Source: Sphingobacterium sp. ML3W
GTDB taxonomy: Bacteria > Bacteroidota > Bacteroidia > Sphingobacteriales > Sphingobacteriaceae
Direction of reading: 5' to 3'
NCBI RefSeq assembly: GCF_000747525.1
Contig: NZ_CP009278.1
Location: forward strand, 3,038,001-3,102,000
Length of the DNA: 64,000 nt
The notes below the pieces were generated by a model that searched no databases, was not told the DNA's origin, and was given only the letters and a program-made list of their open reading frames with translations. The translations under genes were made by a program, and so were the position numbers. Below, piece after piece: positions 1 to 6,602 of the stretch; positions within the stretch are counted from its first letter, which is position 1, and every line of letters begins with the position of its first letter.

Positions 1-217
1 CTGTACTGATCTGGACTACAAGATCAAAGATAACTTTACCGATCTCTTCGGTAGCTCCGATACGCTCGGCATCCCGATAAGTAAGATCTGTGATGGTCTT
101 ACGACCGCGAAAGATGATGTTTAGAAAGTTGATCAGATTGACCTTGTCTCCGAATAGCCGCTTGAATCCTTCATCGGTGGTTGGATCAATAAATACGGGT
201 TTTGAATACGCTAACAT
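1..217 (-). CDS. Rpn-family PD-(D/E)XK nuclease / putative transposase, C-terminus cut by window edge
   Basis: Reading from an ATG at 215-217 gives 72 open codons that run off the left edge, so this is the N-terminal part of a longer gene. Residues 11-23 read DPTTDEGFKRLFG, followed by a helix with NLINFLN and the strand TITDLTYRDAE. This is the hallmark N-terminus of the Rpn/PDDEXK_2 family (PF12784), DNA endonucleases that promote RecA-independent recombination and are often annotated as transposases. The PD-(D/E)XK catalytic residues would lie just beyond the visible part. These genes occur in variable copy number in Bacteroidota and are often damaged, so intactness cannot be judged here. 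Confidence 0.85.
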   Translation of the reverse strand, partial: MLAYSKPVFIDPTTDEGFKRLFGDKVNLINFLNIIFRGRKTITDLTYRDAERIGATEEIGKVIFDLVVQIST

Positions 218-372
218 AATTTTAGGATTTAGCAATGCTCAACGAAGTAATTAACAACTTATAACCGGACAGTTGCGTATATTTACTTAGAATGGATCTA
301 AGATTTTAAATAGATTTTGGTTTTTATACTAAATGAGGTTAGCAGTAATGGTTTCAAAACACGCAACATAAA

Positions 373-1091
373 ATGAAAATCCCAACAATTCACGGAATAA
401 TAGAAAGAAGAATATTAGTAAACTATGTTGCTGACCCGAAGTTTGTCGAGAAAATTTTACCGAAACCATTTCGACCAAAGCTTTACAAAGGAAAAGCAAT
501 AGTAGGCATTTGCCTGATAAGACTTAAAAACATCAAACCAAAAGGACTTCCAAATTTCATCGGCGTAAATTCTGAAAACGGAGCACATAGAATTGCTGTT
601 GAATGGGATGAAAATGGAGAGACTAAAGAAGGTGTTTATATTCCAAGACGTGATACATCATTAAAGTTAAATGCAATTGTCGGCGGAAAAATATTTCCAG
701 GAAAGCATTATTTAGCAAAGTTTAATGTGAAAGAGCAAAACAACCATTTTCACATTGACTTTGTAAGTTCTGATAATACAACATTGATATTGACGCAAAA
801 CTAAATGATAAACTGAACGAAGACTCCATATTTGAAACTATAGAAAATGTTTCAGCTTTTTTTGAAAACGGATCTGTTGGCTACTCCCCTAACGGACAAA
901 ATTTTGACGGTCTAAAACTTGAAACGTATAAATGGGAAGTGAAACCGCTTGAAGTAGAAAATGTAAAATCAAGTTTTTTCGAAAATAAAGACATCTTCCC
1001 AACAGGTTCTATACAATTTGACAACGCTATATTGATGAAAAACATTGAACACGAATGGAAGTCGTTGAAAACAATCAACCAATCCTGTTAA
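373..1091 (+). pseudogene. DUF2071 (YqjF-like) protein, frameshifted
   Basis: The ATG at 373 opens a 143-codon frame whose start (IHGIIERRILVNYVADPKF, then GKAIVGICLIRLKNIKPKG) matches the DUF2071/YqjF family, which has an acetoacetate-decarboxylase-like fold. The frame stops at 804, but the coding sense continues in another frame from about 783 (NIDAKLNDKLNEDS, later FPTGSIQFDNAILMKNIEHEW) to a TAA at 1089-1091. The join reads as loss of one base near 786-789, where TTGATATTG would restore the frame as TTGAATATTG. With the base restored the product would be about 239 residues, the family's usual size. It may be a true pseudogene or a sequencing error; no programmed-slippage motif is visible. 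The function of the family is unsettled. Confidence 0.75.
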
Positions 1092-1115
1092 CATTTATGA
1101 AGAGCACGTTTCCAG

Positions 1116-1481
1116 TTAATGGAAAAAGCCTAGAACGTGCAGATTTAGGCTTTCATTTTCTTCTTTAGAATAATTCGTATTTAACCTCAATTTTTCCTTC
1201 TGTGCTTTATAAGGCTCAAACTTAATAGAAAGTTTTTGTGAAAAATAATCAAGTTGTAGAGAATCAATCTTATCTGAATTTACCTTCCATTTTACCCCGT
1301 TTACTATAATTGTATCATTAGCTGAACCTTTGATATATAACCACAATGTCATAGAATTTTTAGTCTTGGTTTCAGGGCTAATTAAAGTATCCTTAATAAA
1401 ATCACTTATGACAAAAGTACCAGTAGAAGTGCTATTGCATGAGCAAAACACTAGAGCCAAAAATAAAATATATAGTTTCAT
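1116..1481 (-). CDS. small lipoprotein, paralogue of the next gene upstream
   Basis: This is a 121-residue protein with a short signal peptide and a lipobox ending at Cys14 (LVFCSC), so it is probably anchored to the outer or inner membrane on the periplasmic side. The mature part is predicted mostly beta. It shares a pattern with the 115-residue lipoprotein at 1587-1934: [FL]SD then KDTL[LI], an ET dipeptide, a hydrophobic strand L.LxIxG, then D(S/T)I.V.G and a later DxYxxKxSxxF. They are therefore divergent paralogues. Both follow a DUF6973-like lipoprotein on the same strand, which makes a protective (immunity) role conceivable, but nothing in the sequence proves it. No known domain is recognised. 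Confidence 0.7.
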   Translation of the reverse strand: MKLYILFLALVFCSCNSTSTGTFVISDFIKDTLISPETKTKNSMTLWLYIKGSANDTIIVNGVKWKVNSDKIDSLQLDYFSQKLSIKFEPYKAQKEKLRLNTNYSKEENESLNLHVLGFFH

Positions 1482-1586
1482 ATTATTTATTAGTTGGTGT
1501 TAGTTTTGTAATTTCTGAAATAATGTCGCCATCTGCGCTCAATAGAATTAGAAAAAACTAAAGTTTCACTTCAGGTATTGTTAGAC

Positions 1587-1934
1587 TTAATAGCTTGAAG
1601 GCACATAGTATTTAATTTTGAGACTTCCATTTTTTGCTCGATACGATTGAAACTGAACTGAAACTTTTGAATTATACCAATCAACCTTCAATTCCTTTTT
1701 AATATCTCCACCTGCGATTGCAATACCATGTACTTTTATTGAGTCGTCGGTATGTCCATCAATTTCTAGAATCAAAGTTGTGGCATCACTTACATCGGTT
1801 TCAGCAATCAACAGGGTATCTTTACTCACATCTGATAAATCCCACTCACCACGATTTTTAGTATTACAGGAGACAAAAACTACGGCTAGAAAACCTGTTA
1901 ACATTAGTGAAAAAATGAATTTCTTACAAAACAT
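1587..1934 (-). CDS. small lipoprotein, paralogue of the gene at 1116-1481
   Basis: This is a 115-residue lipoprotein with signal sequence and lipobox at Cys23 (VVFVSC). The mature chain contains WDLSDVSKDTLLIAETD and two more blocks shared with the neighbour downstream (LEIDGHTDDSIKVHG and DWYNSKVSVQFQSYRA). The pair probably arose by tandem duplication and then diverged. It starts 37 bp after the stop of the DUF6973-like lipoprotein (1972-3207), consistent with co-transcription. The function is unknown; a role as partner or immunity protein of the upstream lipoprotein is inference from gene order alone. Confidence 0.7.
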   Translation of the reverse strand: MFCKKFIFSLMLTGFLAVVFVSCNTKNRGEWDLSDVSKDTLLIAETDVSDATTLILEIDGHTDDSIKVHGIAIAGGDIKKELKVDWYNSKVSVQFQSYRAKNGSLKIKYYVPSSY

Positions 1935-1971
1935 ATAATGATAAATATTAATGAACTTAAAATTTCTTAAT

Positions 1972-3207
1972 TTATTTATTCGTAGGAATAAGTTTAGTCA
2001 CATTCGGTATCACAACACCATTTAATCCTAAAGGAGATAAATATTTTAAATCTCCACCTGTAATTGACCTAGAAATAAATTCCTGTGGAGACTCTCCGAC
2101 ATGTGAATTTTGTAAATAACTTCTTCCAAGAGCATTGTTGTAAAGATCCATTTCCTTTTCCAAAGATGGAGCTCCAATCTCATGTGCATCTCCTAGTTTC
2201 TTACTTAACTCTGAGCCAATTGTAATAGAGTTAAGAGCATGAAAATATGCATGACGAAACGCATCTCCTTTCCCATTATAAAGGGTAGATGACGAAAATT
2301 TCGCTTTTGCTGTCTGTTCAGCTTGTTTTGCGTTTGTAAGATAAGCAAATTTATTTTTGGTAGACATTTTTTCATAGATTGCAAGCTCTTCAGTTCCCAT
2401 TCTACTTCTATACTCCAACTCCAAATTAGCAAATTCAACCATTTCTGTAATTGAAAGAGAATTGAGGTCATCTGGGGTTCCTTGAGACCCTCCACTACCG
2501 CCAACCGGAACTATAGGTCCGTAAGGATCTCCACTTCCGCCGCCATCCAAACATCGATCATTATTCGGATATTTTGGTTTATGCCAAACTGTATTTATGT
2601 ATCCTTCTACATACCCTATTACCACAGTTTCCTCTTCTGGTTCACATCCTGCAAAGCCATCATTTGTACCAGCTTTAAGTTTTACCGGCAGATTATCTTT
2701 CATCCATGTATTATTGGAATTAAATCGCGAGAAATAGACCTGTCCTCCGTAATATTTACTTATCAAAAAATCATGATTGAAAAAACCTTCTGAAATAATT
2801 TTTCCAGTAAATCCATTTGGCAGGTCCTTTCCCTGTTCAGGTAGATAAATTACTTTTACAAATTGCCAATTTCCATCGGCACTTTTTGTGGCTTTAACAA
2901 TTAAATTCCTCGACATATCTACTGGAATGGAATCATTGGTATATACCTTGACATCATTCAATAATTCCACTTTAACGATAGCAGTATCAGTACCGCGAAA
3001 TTCAGCAGTATTCCACAAGATTTTTGATTTAAAGTTGTCATTAAAACTTAATGAGTTTCCTTTGGATGCAGATTGACGATCAAAAGATTCCTTGAGCGAT
3101 TCTGAAGTGGCTTCTTTATCTAATATACCATCAGAACTTTCTTTTTTACATGCATTTAGTGATAGTGCAAATATGGATAACGGAACAAATAGTTTAATAA
3201 CTTTCAT
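1972..3207 (-). CDS. lipoprotein with C-terminal DUF6973-like domain
   Basis: I chose the ATG at 3205-3207 because it begins a canonical lipoprotein signal (MKVIKLFVPLSIFALSLNAC, lipid Cys20); a longer frame to 3240 adds 11 residues without signal character. The protein has 411 residues. A beta-rich N-terminal half (about 25-215) is followed by a Gly/Pro linker (about 220-245) and a helical C-terminal domain. That domain holds GKGDAFRHAYFHAL (about 312-325), GDAHE (339-343) and MDLYNNALGR (353-362). These conserved His/Asp/Asn motifs match, from memory, DUF6973, a domain found at the ends of secreted and polymorphic-toxin-like Bacteroidota proteins. The His-rich motifs suggest a metal or catalytic site. 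Two paralogous small lipoproteins follow on the same strand. The enzymatic activity is unknown. Confidence 0.7.
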   Translation of the reverse strand: MKVIKLFVPLSIFALSLNACKKESSDGILDKEATSESLKESFDRQSASKGNSLSFNDNFKSKILWNTAEFRGTDTAIVKVELLNDVKVYTNDSIPVDMSRNLIVKATKSADGNWQFVKVIYLPEQGKDLPNGFTGKIISEGFFNHDFLISKYYGGQVYFSRFNSNNTWMKDNLPVKLKAGTNDGFAGCEPEEETVVIGYVEGYINTVWHKPKYPNNDRCLDGGGSGDPYGPIVPVGGSGGSQGTPDDLNSLSITEMVEFANLELEYRSRMGTEELAIYEKMSTKNKFAYLTNAKQAEQTAKAKFSSSTLYNGKGDAFRHAYFHALNSITIGSELSKKLGDAHEIGAPSLEKEMDLYNNALGRSYLQNSHVGESPQEFISRSITGGDLKYLSPLGLNGVVIPNVTKLIPTNK

Positions 3208-3240
3208 TTTACATTCGATTAACATTAACGGCAAAAACAA

Positions 3241-3600
3241 TTAGTGACTTGCATTGTAATTTTATGTTGTAAATATATAAATATATTTCATTAAAATATA
3301 TTTATAATCTTATTTTTATACAGTTGTCCAAAATATTTGTGGTTCTTAAAAAGGTATCACTTATCTGCAATTTAAATTGCTAATTTTATTCTGATTCCAA
3401 AATCAAACCTATTTTATTCATCAAAAATGGGAATTAAGGAATAGATCAAGATAGTTCAAAAGAATATGTTCTATACTTGTAAAACATTTAAATTTAAGAA
3501 TTCAATTAAGCTTACATAAAAACACGATTGCGTGCAAACAACCCAACAAGAATACACTACCGTAATCTTGTAGAGGTATAACACTAAAATAATTTCAGCT
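3241..3600. other. 360-bp A+T-rich gap, no protein gene seen
   Basis: No open frame with coding character is visible on either strand. The stretch ends at a strong rho-independent-type hairpin (3601-3637), so a small RNA transcribed rightward is possible. A candidate -7-like element (TATACTTG near 3473) has one mismatch to the Bacteroidota consensus and is weak. I see nothing else definable. Confidence 0.4.
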
Positions 3601-3637
3601 AAAACCACCACTAAGAGCAGATCTTAGTGGTGGTTTT
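3601..3637. terminator. strong bidirectional terminator-like hairpin
   Basis: A perfect 16-bp inverted repeat (3601-3616 with 3622-3637, 5-nt loop) is flanked by an A run on the left and a T run (3634-3638) on the right. No obvious gene ends just before it on either strand: the lipoprotein at 1972-3207 starts some 400 bp to the left. It may therefore terminate a short transcript from about 3450-3600, i.e. an unannotated small RNA, or be what is left of a lost gene. Confidence 0.7.
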
Positions 3638-3788
3638 TCTACATTATTATTAAATATGCATCAGCATCTTAGAAAAATGATGAAATACTTTTGCTAAAAA
3701 ATGATGGCGGTCATTTTGATGTCCCCCCCCCTTTCGTCACTACCCGTTGGCATAAAAAAGAGCTTCTCTATTGGAGTAACAATCTTAG

Positions 3789-3914
3789 CAACTCCACTTA
3801 CTTAAATGGGAGGTCAAAATCACAGAGATCCTACGTGTTCAAAATGGACAGGTACGCATTGAAGCTACTGATCAACAAGAAAATCTGCATATCGTGTTGC
3901 ATCGAACCGAGTAA
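3789..3914 (+). pseudogene. possible C-terminal remnant of a lost gene
   Basis: In frame with a TAA at 3912-3914, and directly after an upstream in-frame stop at 3786, the codons read KWEVKITEILRVQNGQVR and then IEATDQQENLHIVLHRTE. This looks more protein-like than the overlapping 92-codon frame at 3691-3969, which carries runs of Cys/Ile and a Pro string derived from a C9 tract (3722-3730). There is no start codon or ribosome-binding context. The family is not recognised. I read it as decayed coding DNA between the lipoprotein block and the P450 cluster. Confidence 0.25.
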
Positions 3915-4001
3915 CACGGATATAATTACAGCTACCCAATTGCTTGTTGCCATTCGAGTTAAGTTGTAACTTACCTCCTAATTTGGTATCTTGATGTGCG
4001 A

Positions 4002-4017
4002 ACTTGATCGATCAAGT
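4002..4017. promoter_or_regulatory. perfect 16-bp palindrome just upstream of the P450 gene
   Basis: ACTTGATC followed by GATCAAGT is a perfect 16-bp palindrome ending 16 bp before the P450 start codon at 4034. The size and position suit a dimeric repressor operator overlapping the promoter or 5' leader. No regulator gene lies in the adjacent cluster, and I did not see the same palindrome upstream of the opposing operon. Confidence 0.4.
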
Positions 4018-4033
4018 CTTAACCTAATTTATA

Positions 4034-5221
4034 ATGACCAAAAATATACAACCACCAACTTATTCTTCTGAAAACCCTTATCCCTGGTATAAATGGATAC
4101 AGGAAACATGCCCTATATTTAAAAAAACAGATGGTACATGGATGATTACACGATACGACGATGTAATGATGTTATTAAACGATGTGCGTTGTTCTCATTG
4201 GGGACATGATAGCGATTTTTTTTTCAATATGCACCCTGTTGAAAAGTCTATTGCCCAGACTCTGCATGCATTAGCTCCGGGTAATACGCCTGCTTTTCGT
4301 AAACAGATTATGCATCAGCTTGCAGCCAGAACATTGCGCATTGATGAAGGAGAGATTCGAAAACAGGCCGATATGATTCTTGAAAGACTAAGTTCTTCTT
4401 CATCTATTGAATTTATGAATGATTATGCTCACCCATTTACCTTCGGAACTATCAGTCGATTAATTGGTATACAAGAAGACGAAATTGAAGAGCTATCAAA
4501 AATCATATCTGATATGAAGGGAGGATATCTGAGCTTCATTGATGAAACGCTAAGAGATCATACAGAAAACGATCAGGGCAGATTATTCATTGCTGCCATA
4601 AAACGACTTATCATACTGAAGCAAAAAAAACCTGGAGATGATTTATGTAGCGCGCTACTTGCTGTTTGTTCGGGTGACGAATTACATGAACCCTTTATTA
4701 TCTCATTGATCATTTTACTTTTTTATGCAGGACATCAAAATATGATGAATTTTATGGGAAATGCGCTAGTGTCATTAAATAACAAAATGAAAGAGCAATC
4801 CATGTTGCGGGAAAGTCTATCCTTTGCGACCGACAGTGTAGACGAGCTGATCCGGTATGACTCGCCGCTTCAATCTGTTCTATTAATTACCAAAGAAGCA
4901 ATCACTATTCGAGACCATCTCATTCCAGCTAGAAGTATACTCGAGTTGAGCATTGGTGCAGCCAATAGAGATCCTTTAAAATTTGATCATGCAGACCAAC
5001 TGATATTAGAACGAAGACCATCACACCTGGGTTTTGGTGTCGGAGCATTTAGGTGTATTGGAGCAAGATTAGCCCAATTAGAAGGTGGCATTGGTTTGCA
5101 TCGTTTTTTTGCACACATACATTCTTTTTCTCTTACTCCTGAAAACATAAGCTGGAGTCATTTCGGCGTGCAACGTGGCCCCTCTTCTATTTTACTAGAC
5201 ATAAATTGGAATCATGAATAA
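4034..5221 (+). CDS. cytochrome P450 with an atypical I-helix
   Basis: This is a 395-residue soluble bacterial P450, typical length, with no membrane anchor. The K-helix ExxR is ELIR (271-274), and the haem-binding loop FGVGAFRCIG (334-343) has the proximal Cys341 followed by ARLA. The oxygen-activating I-helix normally reads AG(x)(D/E)T, but here it is AGHQN (232-236): the acidic residue is Gln and the Thr is Asn. Loss of the acid-alcohol pair is known in P450s with unusual chemistry or substrate-assisted catalysis. No ferredoxin or reductase gene is nearby. Its stop overlaps the start of the methyltransferase gene by 8 bp, so the two are translationally coupled. The pair points toward the opposing prenyltransferase/oxygenase/Rhs operon, and I infer that it tailors the same product. 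Confidence 0.93.
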   Translation: MTKNIQPPTYSSENPYPWYKWIQETCPIFKKTDGTWMITRYDDVMMLLNDVRCSHWGHDSDFFFNMHPVEKSIAQTLHALAPGNTPAFRKQIMHQLAARTLRIDEGEIRKQADMILERLSSSSSIEFMNDYAHPFTFGTISRLIGIQEDEIEELSKIISDMKGGYLSFIDETLRDHTENDQGRLFIAAIKRLIILKQKKPGDDLCSALLAVCSGDELHEPFIISLIILLFYAGHQNMMNFMGNALVSLNNKMKEQSMLRESLSFATDSVDELIRYDSPLQSVLLITKEAITIRDHLIPARSILELSIGAANRDPLKFDHADQLILERRPSHLGFGVGAFRCIGARLAQLEGGIGLHRFFAHIHSFSLTPENISWSHFGVQRGPSSILLDINWNHE

Positions 5222-5969
5222 AGAATCAACTCCCATTAACGAGTTTATTGAAAAATATGATCATAATATTCTTTCAGAAGCGATGCAAACAATGTATGAT
5301 AAATCGGGATTTTATAATGTGGGTGAATGGTCTGCTAATCCTGAAAGATTAAAAGATGCATGTGAGTCATTGGTAATAAAACATCTCGATCAGGTACAGC
5401 GTTGTTTAAATCCACAGAAAATACTGGATATAGGTTGTGGTCTTGGATCTGGGACCGGGATTATCGCAAAATTATATAAAGACGCACAGGTAGTTGGTAT
5501 TAATATATCCGAAAAACAAGTGTCTTTTGCAAAAAAAACAAATCCGGATATAGATTTTCAAGTGATGGATGCTACAAAAATGCTTTTTCCTGCAGCATCT
5601 TTCGATCTCATTATTTCCGTCGAAGCTGCTTTTCATTTTAATACCAGAAAAGATTTTCTGGAACAGGCATATCGCATGCTTCGTCCTGGTGGTCAACTTA
5701 TCTTTTCAGATATGTTGTTTCATAATACAGAATGGGTAGGTAGCTGGTCTGTACCAGCAGAAAACCTAGTGACAGATATCAATATTTATAAAGCAGCATG
5801 TGTCGACATCGGTTTTGAAATACTTCAATGTAGCGATATCAAGGCTTCGACTTTAATAGGTTTTTGCAGTTACCTTCGTCAAATCGAGAAAATGGACGAA
5901 CTCGCTGAAGGATTTGAAAATTCAGTAATAGCCTACCTGTTGACAAGTTTGAAAAAAAACCACCGTTAA
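5214..5969 (+). CDS. class I SAM-dependent methyltransferase (small-molecule type)
   Basis: This 251-residue protein has SAM-binding motif I KILDIGCGLGSGTG (about 69-82), the post-I acidic strand VVGINIS, the motif DATKMLFPAASFDLI and the post-motif FLEQAYRMLRPGGQL. The layout (Methyltransf_11, with a His/Phe-rich AAFHFNTRKDFL segment) resembles natural-product O/N/C-methyltransferases such as the RebM/MPBQ group. The start codon lies inside the end of the P450 gene (8-bp overlap). The stop codon lies inside the left arm of a bidirectional terminator hairpin at 5966-5997 shared with the opposing oxygenase gene. The substrate is unknown; by context it methylates the product or precursor of this cluster. 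Confidence 0.9.
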   Translation: MNKESTPINEFIEKYDHNILSEAMQTMYDKSGFYNVGEWSANPERLKDACESLVIKHLDQVQRCLNPQKILDIGCGLGSGTGIIAKLYKDAQVVGINISEKQVSFAKKTNPDIDFQVMDATKMLFPAASFDLIISVEAAFHFNTRKDFLEQAYRMLRPGGQLIFSDMLFHNTEWVGSWSVPAENLVTDINIYKAACVDIGFEILQCSDIKASTLIGFCSYLRQIEKMDELAEGFENSVIAYLLTSLKKNHR

Positions 5970-5997
5970 TGTCGCTATTATAAAATAGCGACATTAA
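5966..5997. terminator. bidirectional terminator holding both convergent stop codons
   Basis: A perfect 14-bp inverted repeat (5966-5979 with 5984-5997, 4-nt loop) sits between two convergent genes. The methyltransferase TAA (5967-5969) lies in the left arm. The oxygenase stop (5978-5980 on the minus strand) straddles the left arm and the loop. An A run precedes and an AAAAC follows, giving T tracts on either transcript. The two convergent operons therefore share one compact terminator. Confidence 0.8.
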
Positions 5998-6550
5998 AAC
6001 TTAAAGCAATACGTTCATGTGCGGATAGATTTTGTCCAACGGAATGCGGCACCATACTATTGAATAGAATCAGGCGACGGTCTTTAGAAGTATAGCTTAC
6101 TGAATTGAAATTTTCAGGTTTGGTGCGAGCAGATGCCCATAAGTTGTCAGATAGTGTTTCAAAAATGATATCGCCGCACTCAGGAGCAGTTTTTAGATAA
6201 TAAACACCACTTATGTATGCCCCGTCATGCGTGTGCATACGCTCATAATTACTTGGTGATGAAATGCTGATCCATGAATCTGTAATACGATATTGAACGT
6301 TGGGCCGTGTTTCAAGGATATTCAAATAGAAATTAATTTCGTCAATTAGCATCTTGTGCAAGTCCTTAAATGGACTTTGTGTAAGTATATTGGGAATGGT
6401 CCCATACGTGGTATATAAATTAGATCGCGTAGATAATGTAAATTCCTGCCTTAACAAATGAACGGCTTCTACCAGCCGTTCATTTGCTTCTTCAGTTATT
6501 AGTTCATCTTTATAATAAAATGTTTTTGGAAAAAAAAATTCTACAGGCAT
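5978..6550 (-). CDS. 2OG-Fe(II) oxygenase, TIGR02466-like
   Basis: I chose the start at 6548-6550 because MPVEFFFPKTFYYKDEL is the usual N-terminus of this family; a longer frame reaching 6640 would run into the Rhs gene. The 190-residue product has the double-stranded beta-helix signature: MHTHDG (His106, His108) then YISGVYYLK, a second strand GDIIFE, and LILFNSMVPHSV (His169) with ERIALSFN (Arg180, predicted to bind the 2-oxoglutarate carboxylate). It matches the 2OG-FeII_Oxy_5 family (PF13759), whose members occur in peptide and secondary-metabolite clusters and elsewhere. It follows the Rhs gene by 52 bp. It is the last gene of the operon and occupies the place where an Rhs immunity gene would normally stand. 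The substrate is unknown. Confidence 0.82.
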   Translation of the reverse strand: MPVEFFFPKTFYYKDELITEEANERLVEAVHLLRQEFTLSTRSNLYTTYGTIPNILTQSPFKDLHKMLIDEINFYLNILETRPNVQYRITDSWISISSPSNYERMHTHDGAYISGVYYLKTAPECGDIIFETLSDNLWASARTKPENFNSVSYTSKDRRLILFNSMVPHSVGQNLSAHERIALSFNVAIL

Positions 6551-6602
6551 ATTTTGTTTATTAGAATGATAAAAATGTGATAACAATTTATATACGTTAT
6601 GA

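Noticed and set aside
3691..3969. 92-codon open frame before the P450 gene
   Set aside because: Composition driven by a C9 tract and random codons; a different frame (3789-3914) is more protein-like, and neither has a ribosome-binding context.
5978..6550. Gene behind the Rhs gene as its immunity protein
   Set aside because: It has a complete 2OG-Fe(II) oxygenase metal and co-substrate signature, so an enzyme is the better reading.
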